From Juglans regia (Eukaryota; Streptophyta; Magnoliopsida; Fagales; Juglandaceae), in NCBI RefSeq assembly GCF_001411555.2, contig NC_049903.1, positions 24,936,270-25,000,269 of the forward strand: 64,000 nt of DNA. The letters run 5' to 3'. Below the pieces are notes generated by a model. The model saw nothing but the letters and a program-made list of their open reading frames with translations, made no database searches and was not told the origin of the DNA. Below, piece by piece: positions 1 to 12,609 of the stretch. Each line of letters opens with the position of its first letter. Position 1 is the first letter of the stretch. The translations under genes and the position numbers were made by a program.

Positions 1-2690
1 GTGTTCCTGATAGTTACCTCATCGCCAACGGTCCGTACACCGTGGTGAATATGTCATGTTCATTTCATTATAACACGACAATACTTTGTCGAGTTATTTG
101 CCTTATTCTTGGCACCCCACTAGCATTAGGTGTTACCTTACCTCAGCACTCTCTCCCAAAAGATCCATTGGAGGTACGCCAATGCTTTGTCGACCCCAGG
201 GTTACCACTCTATTCTTATGCACTCCAGAGTGGACAGAAGAGTTCCACCAAGACATTCTCTCATCCTAGCATTTAGGGTCGTGATAAAAGCATGTACTGA
301 CTTCTCTTTTAAAAAATATCATTTACCCAAATGCATGTGACATGAGATATGACACATTCTTTTCTTATCATAAAACATGTAACATATGACACGCCGTGTA
401 TGCATGGAAACAAGCATAGAACATTTCAGGTTATTGCTTGACCACAATAGAACTTTCATATTCATAACATGTTAGGTAGGAAAACATTTAAAACATATCA
501 GAAACGAAACAACAATGACCAATCCATATGCACATAGACATGGCCGAAACTTCCAAGGTTCACAAAGCATGTAAAAATCTTCTTTTGACATTAGCAAATC
601 CGAATCACTTATAGACTATAGATCATGGCAAAACTATCATACAAACCAAAGCAATATATATTCATGACAAGTATATACAATAGCAACCAAGATGCAAAGT
701 TTATGCAACCATATACAAATATTAACCGAGTAGGTTGAGAGTCTACTAACCACAAATCCGTCATAAGTTAATATAAGCAAGCCGAAATAGAGTTGATGTA
801 ATTCATTAGAACAAAGGACCAAACCCTAATCCAACATGTGTGTGGGTGTAGTTGTTAGGGTTCGTCGTTTTGCTCATGGTGGTGCTTCAAACAATCGGTC
901 TAGAGGTTTTAGAAAATAAAACCATTGAGTTCATTCCTTAGCTAGGTCATGAACAAGTGGGTGGTGTAAATGTGATATGGCCGAATGGCTTGAAGAAGAA
1001 ATTAGGATTTGGGTCCTCAAACTTTCGGTCACCCCCTTGCCTAGAGTATTTCAATGTTTGAAACAACCCTTCATGTGTGTATGTTCTTGGTGATCTCAAA
1101 TCCCTTTGAGATTCCCATCACATTTGAGTCAGGAGTGTATGGGTGTTTGGGGAAAAGAGATGATGAAAGTGTGATTCTCACCGTGGGATTCTTCCTTGCT
1201 TGGAGTCGTGACTTCTTGCTTGTGGGAAGAAATTAGTGTTTGTTTTCTTGAGGAGAAAGTGTAAGAAAATGGTGTTTGAATCTTGGAAGAGAGAAATCTA
1301 CTAAGAGGCATGTAGGGGTGTGTGGAGAGGAAGAGAGGCAAGAGCAAGGAGATCCAAAAATGACAAAGGAAAGCCTTTGAGCGTGGCCTCTTCCCTTTTT
1401 ATATACCTCTTCAACTCCCAACTAATTTTTCCCCATTGGATGCTAGACCACCTATGCATGTGTGCCATGTGGCAGATTCTTCTCCCCTTGGCCAAAACTC
1501 TCCCACTTCCTTGTGCATCATTGCCTTGCTTTGAGAAGACCAAGAGTCCCTTGGATAAGTGGCGTGAGCCTTGCCCAAACCGAAACCCTAATGTCCTTTG
1601 GAGTCCCTTTAATGAGTCCAGGTTCAATGAACCTTAGGTGCAAAGGTGTCTGTTCATAAAAAACCCTTCCATCTCTGTAGAGCGTTGGCGTGTGCATGCA
1701 TGCCAAGTGGCATAGGCTTGTGGGTGTGTGTGTGCCACCCCTATCTTTTCCTATAAGGATTCTTCACCTTCTTGTGTTGCCCCTTCCCTAGGTGATCCTT
1801 CCACTGCCTAAGGCCTTCTTGAAACCCTAAAGAGTGACAAGTGGCGTGTGAGCATGTGTGTGTGTGTGTGTGTGAGTATGGTGGCTGAAAACCCTAGGGT
1901 TAGAGTTGCCTTCTCCTAGGTGCCTCTTCCACTTCCAAGTCATTGCCCTTTTCTAGAATGGAGGCCCCATCCATTGCATGAGTGACACTTGGCGATACCT
2001 AGGTAGGTGTGTGTGTTCCCTAGGCGTGTGGCACGTGGCATGTGGGTCTTGCCCTAGCCATCCACTCCTTCCTCTTCCTCTCACAAAAATCCTTCTAGAA
2101 CCTAGGTACTTGTGTGGCGTGCAAGTCCCCATGCAACTCTTCCAATTCCCAAGAAAGTCTTCTTCTAGAATCCCTCATGCACTCACTACATGTGTGACAA
2201 GTGGCAAAAGTAGGTTGAAACCCTATGATGGGCGTGCAAGTCCCCATGGCCAAAACCCTAAAAGTCTCTTGGAGACTTGTGCCTTTGATTTGTAGGATTC
2301 CCATGTGTCCCTTCTTCTTCTTCAAATCATTGCAAGCCTTAGAACTCACCAAAATCCTAAGGTGGCGTGTGGGGCTCTTAGGGTTACAAGATCCTAAGGT
2401 CTCTCACCCCCTTTCCCCATATTGCATCTAGATTCATAATGTTTTTGCATGTGTGACAAGTGTCAATGAGTAAATGGGTTGGGTGTGCCCCTTGGTCCTT
2501 GAGACAGTTGGGCTGGCTGAAATTCTAAGGCTTAGGTGGCCTATCTCATTGGCTAGGGTGTGCCTAGTGCACTGAAGAAATAATGAGGGTCAAGCCTTCT
2601 AAACATTCTATACCTAATTCATGGCCCAAAATAAATAATAAATTGGCGACGAAATAAAGACGAAGACTTGGCTAAGTCTGGGTTATCACA
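1..2690 (-). mobile_element. Ty3/gypsy-type LTR, incomplete at window edge
   Basis: On the minus strand this segment starts with TGTGATAACCCAGACTTAGC at 2690, a typical plant gypsy LTR start. About 1.3 kb further in it has a TATA-like GGTATATAAAAAGGG near 1397-1412. The part near 120-290 (a dinucleotide-poor stretch with 'gagttccac' and 'agggtcgtgat') resembles 51890-51955 and 55000-55065 inside the two large solo LTRs further right, so the families are related. The other LTR end lies outside the window, and no coding sequence was recognised. Short (GT)n at about 1855-1873. Orientation and family are inferred from the termini and the TATA position. Confidence 0.5.
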
Positions 2691-3978
2691 CAAGGCCAAA
2701 TAGAGAAGGCCTTGTAGGGTTTTTATGATTTACCTTTGGAGATCCCTATTGTTTTTGGGATATTTTACAATATTTTCTATTTTGAAGTAATTTGAACAGA
2801 ATGAAATCTTTTGGGATAATTAGTTCATGGTACCATGCTATTTTACAAATTGCTTTAAATCTTACTTAGATTTACATGAATTTTCGCTACGATTTATTGC
2901 ATACTGCTAGAATATAATAGGTGCATTACATCTTAACTATCATGTATGGGGGTATGTAGCCTTGAGTTATATGTCTCGATGCTTTAGTCACCGTCTAATT
3001 CCAAACGGGAGCTGCGGGCGTCACAGAAACCAACCTTGGTTATTTTATGCACTACTCTTTGTTTATGAAAAATAAAAATGTGACATTTTTTCATGACTGG
3101 TGTAGACATGAACAATTTTTTGTACTCTATTTCTCTATTGTATAAGATTGAATTTGAAGTTTGAAATTTTATTTGATTACGATATTATTTGTAAGTATAC
3201 TCTTTTATTATTGCATTGTATCTAAAAAACTTGAAGTATAAGATTCTGTTCTGTTTTGGTTACGCGCCCAACCATAAGTTATAATTGTGGCCTACGTTCT
3301 AACCTTATCACAAGTGTAAAATTGTGGCCTCTGTTCTGATCTTGCCACGAGTATAAAATTGTGACATCTATTATAGCCTTGTTGCAGGTATATAATCTAG
3401 TCTCTATTCTGACCTTGCCACGATTGTAAAATTGCTGTCTTTATTTTGAGTACACTCACTTTGGAGACAAAGTGGTATATGTTCTACTTGGCTAACTGCA
3501 ATTATGCACAACCTTGCCATAAGGTAAACATGGTCTATGTTTTAATTTTTTATTTTATTCTAGTTCACTTGTACGTGAGGTCTTTTGGTCTATATTATTA
3601 TTATAATAAAATGCTTCTTAAATACCACTATTATTTTTATACTATTTTGTTTTGCATTCTGTATGTTATTCATATTTACACATTAGTATATTATTAGTTA
3701 CTTACTGAGTTGGACTCACCCGTTTATCTCAAATATTTTTTTCAAAGGAATTTGATAGTTGTGATAGTTAAAACAGATTACAAGTGACAGTATTAGATGA
3801 GGAAGGTGAGTTTAAGTACAGGTGGCATAAGTGAATTTATGAGATTTTAGAGAATATACAGTAGCATTGAGTTCACTCTTTTCTTAAGAATTTGATTTTT
3901 TGGAAGGATTATTGTATCTAAATTGTATATTTTGTAAATTTCAAATTAAAAGGTACACACCCGATCCGGGGTGTGACA
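2691..3978 (+). mobile_element. LTR-like remnants
   Basis: Two LTR-type ends are visible on the plus strand: ...GCGGGCGTCACA at about 3025 and ...CGGGGTGTGACA ending at 3978. The stretch around 3090-3110 (tcatgactggtgtagacatg) recurs at about 11842-11862 in another LTR-like region, which supports dispersed repeat DNA. Between 3240 and 3480 a short phrase (ttgtggcct/ctgaccttgcca) recurs imperfectly. No protein-coding content or matching partner LTR was found. Confidence 0.4.
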
Positions 3979-4023
3979 GTTATATTCCAGGAGTTTGACA
4001 TCCACTAAATATTTGGGTTAAGG

Positions 4024-4732
4024 AGGAAAAGCAACAGGACAAGGATGCTGTTTTGCAAGCTAGCAATGAAAACCAAATATCATCCTGGAGATGGGAAAGA
4101 TACGGACTCGAACTGGCTCCAAGAAATGCTAGCTTGGACTGTATCTACCAACTCATGTATTGAGCCATGGGACCATATTTAAGGAAGTCCATTTTACTGC
4201 TGCATCAGGAGCAACAACAGATTTTCCCACACACACACACAAGCATGCGCACGCAGCTTTGGTACTTCTATATTTTTCTTGTCTATCATCCAGATCAAGT
4301 ATGGTGAAATGAGAGGTCACGAGGCACTTTCAAGTCGAGCAGAGAGCAATAAATCAATGATCTTACTGTTTGAAGATAGGCGGGGAAACGTCATGTATCA
4401 GGTTACTCGATGAGACAGGATTATGGGCTCCAACACTTTACATAACTAATGATTTTCATCTACTACAGGCGTAAAAGTTTTAATTTTTAAAGGGCAGTGG
4501 GTTCACAAAAGGAAGAAAGAGATGCGAAAACCAGGGTGGAACATAAGTCTGGGCTGCTTGAAACGGGACACCGTGTTTTGTCCATTTTGAATGAAAATGT
4601 TCGTTTCATTTTTGTCTACATGGGCACCGACTACGCAGCGGTTCCCCACCCGACTGCAATAAGAGTTTCTCATGGGTTAAAAAGGAAAAGCAACAGGACA
4701 AGGATGTTGTTTTGAAAGCTAGCAATGAAAAC

Positions 4733-4777
<45 letters not shown>

Positions 4778-5003
4778 GCATGCGCACGCAGCTTTGGTAC
4801 TTCTATATTTTTCTTGTCTATCATCCAGATCATACTTCCAGATCAAGTATGGTGAAATGAGCAACAATAGCTGAAGGTCACAAGGCACTTCAAGTCGAGC
4901 AAAGATCGAATCAATGATCTTACTGTTTGAAGATGGGAGGGGCAACGTAATGTATCAGGTTACTCGATGAGACGGGATTACGGGCTCCAACACTTGACAT
5001 AAC
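4024..5003. repeat. Diverged direct duplication with (AC)n
   Basis: Two copies of a segment of about 320-410 bp lie at 4024-4439 and 4682-5003. They share long identical stretches, for example at 4247-4300 and 4787-4840, and both end in 'tgggctccaacact' or a near match. The second copy contains a perfect (AC)n microsatellite at about 4733-4775; the first has only a short (AC)n at 4211-4222. The 240 bp between the copies is unique. Translations of the AC tract are repeat artefacts. No gene was recognised. Confidence 0.7.
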
Positions 5004-5217
5004 TAGAACTGCACTTTCGTTATGGAATGCTTAGAATATTGCTCTTCCGTATTCAGAATGAAACATTTTCATAGACTATACGTTGCCCATAAATGAAATG
5101 GAAAGCATAGTTTTAAAAATTAACCAAGACACTTTTAAGGCTTTCAAAAATAATAAAACTAAATAAATACTACACACCAAAATAAACTATATACGAATTT
5201 CAGAAAAAACTAGTTGC

Positions 5218-5372
5218 ATCAAGTGGTTTGGATTCGAAGATGAGTTGAGATAGGTTGTGAATAGTAGTGAGATGAGTTGTGAATAGTAGTGAGATTTGTG
5301 AATTAAATTTGTTGAATAGTAGTGAATAGTAGTGAGATGAGTTGAGATGAATTGAGATGGGCTATGAATACA
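5218..5372. repeat. Short tandem 'gaatagtagtgagatgagtt' repeat
   Basis: The motif gaatagtagtgagatgagtt and close variants occur four to five times in about 150 bp. It resembles the internal sequence of the MITE-like elements near 44.2 and 44.6 kb (gagatgagatgag, ctcaactcaactc). I read it as a fragment of such an element, just downstream of the small four-exon gene. Confidence 0.5.
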
Positions 5373-5586
5373 AAGGTAATATCAGACCAAGGAAAAAAAT
5401 CCTGCAAGTTATATAGCCAAGAAAACATTGAACAATAAAAAATTCTCCGGCTTCTGACATACAAATTATTTGAGATCTTATTTTACAGTCACATTACCTG
5501 GCTAAGCCTCTGGCTCATTGCAACAATTAGTACAAAAAACATTCAAGCGAAAAATTGCAGCTAACTGTGGTTTGAATCAAATGCTA

Positions 5587-8585
5587 CTAGCGATCTATAA
5601 ATGATTTGTTCATGAGGTTGACAGCATCATCCAGGAACTGCATCAAAGAAACCGGCAACCAGATCAATCATGATAAAGTTATAAGCCATAAATGAAGATT
5701 TTCATGTTTGATGTGTGAAAGCTTAATAATATTCCTTCTCCTGATAGACTACTGCTTCAAACTAGAATAAAAGCAGAAACAACAAAAAATTAAAGCCCAC
5801 ACTATAACTGTAACAACGGATTATTTTCCGAGTATCTGTTGCACTTATCCACCTACCACCGAATCAAGGAACAAATAACTGCAATAAAGGCTGCTAGTAG
5901 TGTGGAACTATTGACCCTTCACAGCAGATCTAAAGTAATTTCAGTTTTGACATCCTTCATTGAAATGTCCTCATAGGGTAGTCACCAACTATTCAATATC
6001 CGAATGGTTTGTCAACATGTGCACATTATAACAGGTACCTAACACACACAAAGATAAGTTGGAGAATATAAATAAACTACTTCTCAAAACATGAAGTTTT
6101 ACCTTTCCAAGTGACTTGAGTTCTCGTCCAACTGGTTCTAAAAATTTTATGTTAACATTTATAGGCCATACCTGTCCATATGCAAAAGCAGATCAACAAA
6201 AGGGAATATAACCAATATTGCAATGTCATTGAGAACAATATCAGAAATAAAACTCAAATGAAATATATAAAAATTAAGAAACAAAGTCCACAAAAAAGCA
6301 AACCCTAATCAACAACTATACCAATTAATTAACGACTTTGAATGCTCTCTCTTAGAGATTATCCTTGTTAGGTTAGCATCACAAAATCAGAATAAGCAAG
6401 TACGTTTAAATGCCACAAAATAATTCACAATTTAATCTAGAGATAGATAAAGGGTGAGAGAGAGAGCATCTACCAGTAGCCACAAGCAATGCGTAGCTAG
6501 TTCAGATGTGCCACCTAGCTTGGTAACAACATATAAATGAAATCATAGCCAGAAGTTTTATACAATGGCAAAAACTAATGAAATCGAGGGGTCCGTGTGC
6601 CTTGGCATTCAACTATTTTTAAATCCTCTAACATTACCAAACCAAATCATCCAAATCATTCTGAAAAAAAATAACACATCTTGTAGGAGACAAGCTTCTA
6701 TTCCACACTAAGCACCTCTTAAATTCAGGATGGCACCAAATTTGGATGAAAATTGTGTTGGTTACACAATCTGGATAGCCTGTTATGTTTAATGTGTGGG
6801 ATGTGCTGGTTTGAATATATTTAACAGCAAATAAATCAGACTAACAAAAAATAAAATTCTATATTACAATCAGTTCAGATCTATGATAGTTTTTTGTACG
6901 TGTATTTAAATTCTAGTTTCCATATCCAACATCTCATATCAGTCTTGAAACCAAAAACTTGTATCTGCTTCTAATATATAGTCTTTTACAGTAATAAGCT
7001 CACCAATAGCACCATTTGCACTTTTTAGTAAAGATTTCTTACAAAAATTTTAATAAGCTCACCTATAGCCTGTGGTGCTTTTTAATAAGTATTTCCTATA
7101 TATAGAATAAATTAATAAGCTCACCAACACCTCACAAACAACTTGATCCTTGAGGTCAGGGCCAGAAGGGGGTCAGTCTTCTTGGTGCCCTCAAGATTTT
7201 GAAATAACTTTCTTAGCTTCCTAAAAAAAAATATTTATAATACACATCGTTTGTGTTTCAAAAATTTTAAAAATAATGTATTTTCGTTTTCCAAACCTCA
7301 AAATTTAGCCCAAAGCCTAAAATTATTTTTTTTTCCCAAACTTTGAAAGTTTGGATCCAAAATTTTCTAAAAGCTAAAGAATACCTATTCTTTCACTTTT
7401 AAACTCTTAAAGCACACAACTCTTTTCTTCCTCCATTACTCTCTTCAACCTCTTGCTTGTTCTAATTTTCTTCCTTTCTTTCCCAAAATCACAAGTTCAA
7501 AGGGAATGCAAAATATACTAAGTTTTCAGTTGAAGATGGAAAACCTTTATTTACATTTTGTAATCTTCCATTATCACATTCGTATGTTACTGTATATCAG
7601 AAAACATCCAAATAAAAAATTATTTCATTATTATAATATCAATTACACCCTCCAATAAAAAAGTTGTTGGCTCTTCCACTGCATGAGGTTGCAGTATGAT
7701 TTCCTTTCACAAATTCCTGCCATGACAAAGGGAAGCAAATAGGACAAAACAACCAATAAATTCTTCACTGAAGAATTAACAAATGGGCTTTCCATTCATT
7801 TGTAGCCTTGAACTCCTTCTGCTTGATGCAATGTGTCTATGTGTGTTACATTAGTTAAGGTGACATTACCATACACCCGTGTTATAGATCCTTAACATAT
7901 AAACATTTTGACGATTTGTTGTATCCTACGTATATAGTTTTTTGTACAATTATGAGTAGCAGAATTCAGCTTTAAAAAATATTTCATTATTATAATATCA
8001 GTTAGCTCCCAAAGAAATTTTTTTCACTCCGCCACTGCTTGGCGTTGTAGTATGATATACCTTCCACAAATTCCATCGCAACTCCTACCCTTAACAAGAT
8101 AAAGCTGCCACACCTAAAGGAATCTAGTAGGACAAAACAATCGATGAATTGTCCACTGAAGACATAACAAGTAGATTTTCCATTCATTTGTAACACTGAA
8201 GCACTACTACTGTATGTCACACAGATGCCCATCGAAATCTCCAAAAGATAAATATGATAACGATAGGTCGACTAACAATTCCTCGAATTTACAATTCAAA
8301 CATTAAAAATAATAAAATAAAATATGACTCTTTCTGATAATAATGAAGATAGAAAAGAAGAACCTTGACACCGAGTAATTTGATGGGTGTAATCTGTCCT
8401 GGGACAATGCATTCTGGCCCTGCCACTTCCACTATTGCTTCCATTGCCATCCCACTTCCTATCGGATTCTGATGCTGCGCCCAAAACCCAGAAACATGAG
8501 AATCAATTTGAGTCTTGACAAATAGTATAACTAACCGTACAATTATATACATGTAAACAAACCAGTATTACAACGTGTCTAGTGT

Positions 8586-8625
<40 letters not shown>

Positions 8626-8800
8626 TAACCTTCATGACGTGGAGGGCGTAACTGGAAGTGGGAGTTTGGGGAAGACGGAGCGAAGGGGACTGGTGAATTT
8701 TGGGTATAGGCTTTGCAGAGGGTGCTGCCCTCCATGGGGCGTCCTTTTGAAGAGAAGCAGCTGGTGTTCCCTTTCTGGACATACTGTTATTTTGTGGCAT
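5587..8800 (-). CDS. Small conserved plant protein, four exons
   Basis: Spliced gene on the minus strand. The exons are 8630-8800, 8364-8474, 6103-6171 and 5587-5637. All junctions are GT-AG and phase 0: AAG|gttagc, gcgcag|CATCAG, AAG|gttctt, gacag|GTATGG, AAG|gtaaaa, gatgcag|TTCCTG. The product is 133 residues from the ATG at 8800, or 127 from the in-frame ATG at 8782. The second start gives MSRKGTPAASLQKDAPWR and may be the usual one. The N-terminus is Pro/Ser/Lys-rich and looks disordered. Exon 2 has the motif AGPECIVPGQITPIKLLG, exon 3 FLEPVGRELKSLGK, and exon 4 ends with FLDDAVNLMNKSFIDR. No signal peptide or membrane segment. Clean phase-0 junctions and an amphipathic C-terminus argue for a real, constrained gene. 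I do not know its function. I have an unverified memory that plant homologues carry an old 'scarecrow-like 11' label, but there is no GRAS domain. Intron 2 (2192 bp) holds repeat DNA. Confidence 0.8.
7610..8196. repeat. Tandem duplication inside intron 2 of the small gene
   Basis: Two diverged copies, about 7610-7807 and 7973-8196, both start with 'atttcattattataatatca' or a near match. They share 'aggacaaaacaa', 'ttccattcatttgta' and the 'gcagtatgat/gtagtatgat' block. Both lie in the intron, and ORFs across them are not conserved between copies. Confidence 0.6.
8588..8622. repeat. (GA)n microsatellite next to a splice donor
   Basis: An uninterrupted GA run that starts within 10 bp of the exon 1 donor (8629) of the four-exon gene. 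On the coding strand it reads as (CT)n at the start of intron 1. Confidence 0.9.
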
Positions 8801-9002
8801 GAGAGTGTGATGCTAATGAATATGGAGGGGAAGTGATGAGTGAGTGTTTCGTGTACCAAGGACGGGATGGGAACGCAGAGGAGGAAGAGGAGCTGGAGCT
8901 GTGGAAGGAGGGTTTCGGATTTCCTGACTTTTGGTAAGAGGAAGATCATGTTAAATGTTGTCTTGTAGCCGGGGGGTTGGTTTTGCGAACACCCACGTTA
9001 TA

Positions 9003-9175
9003 GTAAGGGCATGTTTGGAATTTCATCTTATCTCAAAATTTTTATTTCATCTATTTCATTTTATTCCATGTCATTTCCAAAAAAATAATTTAAATTCAAA
9101 ATTTTCAAACTAATCAATACAATTTTTTTTTAAAAAAATCATTACAATTTTTTATCCCAATTAACCGAACACCAC
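9003..9175. mobile_element. MITE-like element
   Basis: AT-rich segment beginning 'agggcatgtttggaat' and ending 'aattaaccgaacacc', so the ends are imperfect inverted repeats. Its interior (ttcattttattcc, cattacaattttttatccc) resembles the MITE at 44150-44339. It lies just upstream of the small four-exon gene. No clean target duplication was resolved. Confidence 0.4.
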
Positions 9176-9794
9176 GACTTCTCAAAAAGTTCGTATGCAC
9201 ATTAGAGCTCTTTTAATCACACCTTTGAGTAAAGTTTATCGATGTGACTTCAACTCAAGAATACTTAAGACTTTACGGAACATCCTTCATCCTAGATATT
9301 CTCTAGCCTCCACCAGCAAGAGGCAACCTTACATTTCGTGACTCTTACTTTCTTGTTCGAGATCATTGATTGTTCATCATCAATCCAGAAGATACCACTT
9401 TATTATTAAATACTTCAGAATTGACAAAAGAGTTCCACTAAAATAGTTTCACATTCTAACTTGGGGTCGTGACACTTTTCTTATGACTATTCTTTATAAA
9501 ACAATGATATGTTCATAAAACATGTTACATGTAAACAATGACAGATAACATAGGTGCAATTAAATAAAGCAGTCCATGGATCATATAAGGCGTAAACTTT
9601 CATGATGTAACTATTAATATATAATCATAAATCATATGATCAATGAGTATGGTTAGAGGGTAACTTAATAACTTATTTTCCCTTACACACGTTATTTACC
9701 TTGTTTTTTGCGTAATATATAACTGTGTTAGAACTTGGTATAAAAGAGCTTTTGCTTAAAAATCTTGCTAAAATGACCAACAATAATCGTTGTA
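9176..9794. other. Intergenic, LTR-like fragment only
   Basis: Around 9350-9480 a stretch (gagttccac ... ggggtcgtgacac) resembles part of the gypsy LTRs at 1-2690 and 53649-58096. I see no gene, RNA or intact repeat in the rest. Confidence 0.4.
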
Positions 9795-10988
9795 ACAACC
9801 AGGCCCAACACCAAGCCTAAGCCAATTGCAGGTTCTATAAACTTCTTTTTATGGTTAATATGTATGAAAGCTCACTCGAGGTTTAACGAGTAATTTTGGA
9901 ATAGGCTAAAAGTCCAAAATTATTTTGATAGATTATGAATTTTATTGGGCTTGATAATTAGGTTAAAATCTTTTGATAGACTATGTGCGAATTGGCCCGA
10001 AAGTTTATGGGACAAGTTGGATTATTTTTGGAAGTTGAGTCGAGGTCCATAACTCACGGAAAGGCCCAAGCCACATACGCCCAAAATCCAAGCCCATGAG
10101 AACCAAGTCTAGACTCCACGCCATGCACGTCTCCCTCCCACTATGTTCATGGCAACAGTCCGTATATATATTCACGTATAAGTTGGATGTTCATTTTTTT
10201 CCCAAACTAGGGTTGCCGCACATAATTTTTCAACAACCAAACCCTAGGACGCCACCACCTTAACACACTGCTGCTTAGCCACCGTGAACCATGACCACCA
10301 TGTTACTGGCTGGAGACTTCACAGTGCTGCCCCTACACGCACCAATAGCCCTTCATTCCACGCTCCAGGAGTAGATTAGCCACCACCAACACTTCCTTCA
10401 CATCCAACAACCAGCCCTTGGCTCGCCTAGCCGTGACCACCAAACCGCAGCACTTGGACAGGTTGAGAGAAAGGAAACTAGCCCACGTCTCAATCCCACG
10501 TCGCAACTTCTCATCACGGCCAAAGAAGTTTGCATGTCTCAGTCCCACATCTCCACGTCCAGGAAGCAATCGTAACCATATTAATAACCAATAGCTTCCC
10601 CCTCGGCCCCCGTCGCATGAAACAACAGCAAGCCGCTGCATCACGATAAGATGCCACTATCATAGTCCATCTAGGGTAGAACCTCCACACCGAGAGTCCT
10701 TCCTCCACATAAAACCGATGTCATTGCTCGAGCACGAGCCACCCAATCACTGCCTTGCACCACCACAACCCAATTGTCATCCACACTTCCAACCCACAGG
10801 GCAAGCTCTATTTTATAAAACAAAAACAAAACAAGGCTCTCCCATTAAGCACTTCTCCGCTGCAAGCTGCCAAGCCACTTGCCGCCAGTGCACCGTAGTC
10901 CAGCCATGAGACACTGCCCCAGCTCGATCACTATTACACCGTAAGCCTCTATCTCTTCCTCTCTCAATCTCTCTTTCTCTCACTACGT

Positions 10989-11039
<51 letters not shown>

Positions 11040-12334
11040 ATGATGTGAGTAATGGTTTCCTCTTTCTCCCTCTTCTAGTGCTCTGCCACTGCGCCCAACC
11101 ACCTACTTGACGCTTGTTGCTTCTCACACGGTGAGTTTGTCGCATGGCCATGGAGTCCACGATTGTCATGTTGCTCTTTCTTTTTGTTTTGTTTGTTTTT
11201 ATTTTCAGCCTTTCCACTTCTGCTCCTCATAAATTGTGTTAATACCAATATGATTCTAAACTTTTATGCTAGTGGGCTCTTTGGTTTAATTTGGGCCAGG
11301 CTTGGTGAAAGTTTTGGCTTGTGTTTGAGTTGGGATTATGTTGAGTGAATATTAAGTGGAGATTTATTTTATGTGGGCTTAGTTTTACACTTTATTTTAT
11401 AGAAATAATTTAGAATTTTATGTAAGTCGGAAGAACTAAGTAGATATCGATGAATTTGGGAAGTGATGGTATTTTATTGTTACGAGAATTTTAGGTTTTT
11501 AGATAAAAAAAAAAAAGAAAAAAAAAGGAAAAAAAAAAGAAGAAGAGAAAAGGTTATTGTAGTGCTTAAATATCAAGATATGTGTGTAATTGGAGATTTA
11601 AGTAAGTTACGTGTTTATGTTATAGGTGACAATTGATATTTGTTCGGCACTGTTGTGGAAAAATTTTAAAAAGTTAAAAGCCCATGTAAGCGAGATTCTT
11701 ATGCTAAACTTTGTATAAAAAGAAATGGATTGAGGTTGATTTATGAAAAGTATGCATATTTTGTTATGAAAAAAATACTTGAAACAACCTTGGTTACTTG
11801 ATCTGCATTATTCATGAAATCTGTATGAAAGTATTTTTTGTCATGACTGGTGTAGACATGAGCATATTTTTGGCATTTTGTTTCTTAACTGTGCAAAAAG
11901 AATGAGTATGAAATCTGAAAATTTGTGCATGTTATGTGAAGATGCTCTGAATCTATTTTGAATATGTGAAAATGATCTAAATCTGTCCAGTACTCTATTA
12001 TGATATGATTTGGTATTTGAAAACCTTTGGCATGATATTCTGATTTTGTATCTGATTTTGTTTGTAGTTATGATCTGATGTTCTGAATCCACATCGTGAC
12101 GTTACTATCTAGTTGACCGCCTGCAGTCGATCATCTGCCACGTCTCCTTATCTTGGCACATGATCTACCATTCCAAGGGGAATGCTTGTAACACCTATCC
12201 TTATGGTGGGACTTTAGAAAATAGTTTTAGAAATTGAGACAGGAATTACAGACCCTTTTAAAACCTTTTCTCTTTCCTTCTCAGGATATAAAAGACTATA
12301 TGTTTTAAATTAAAACATACTTTATAAATCTAAG
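9795..12334 (+). mobile_element. Ty3/gypsy LTR-like sequence with LINE at its right edge
   Basis: Begins with TGTAACAACCAGGCCC, the usual form of a plant gypsy LTR start. A TATA-like 'gtatatatattc' lies near 10163, and a splice-donor-like 'acacggtgagttt' near 11127. It has a (CT)n run at about 10990-11032 and an A-rich tract at 11510-11550. The block near 11835-11870 repeats one near 3085-3120. A second LTR-type start, TGTAACACCTATCC, is at about 12190, so two remnants may abut here. Exact element limits are unresolved. ORFs in this span look random. Confidence 0.45.
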
Positions 12335-12348
12335 AGAGAGTTTTGCAG
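12335..12348. repeat. Left target-site duplication of the LINE
   Basis: agagagttttgcag. The identical 14-mer follows the poly(A) tail at 18000-18013, which defines the insertion as 12349-17999. Confidence 0.9.
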
Positions 12349-12609
12349 GCTCTGCAGGTAGTTGATAATTCTTCTCTCTATTCTCGGGAGGGAGTATGAG
12401 GTGAAGCTAAGGGGGGACCACTTAGAGTTCCTAACGGCTAGATAGTGGGTGGCAGGCGGTACGTAGCTGTGGTGTAACAAATAGTACGATGGTCACGGTG
12501 GCTGTAGCAGGAGGAAAGGTACGGGGATAGCTCTGCAACTAGAAACGAGGTGGAAGAAAGGAAAATATCGGAGGCTCTGACAGTAGTGTATCGGAGGAGC
12601 AGGGTGGAA

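Noticed and set aside
1054..2352. Cluster of 60-108-codon ORFs on both strands
   Set aside because: GC-richer LTR sequence; no domain, no splice structure, many overlaps.
4606..4945. Minus-strand ORFs with a Cys-Val run
   Set aside because: Translation of the (AC)n microsatellite.
8582..8949. ORFs with Arg-Glu or Ser-Leu runs
   Set aside because: Translation of the (GA)n run at 8588-8622; only the exon 8630-8800 on the minus strand is supported.
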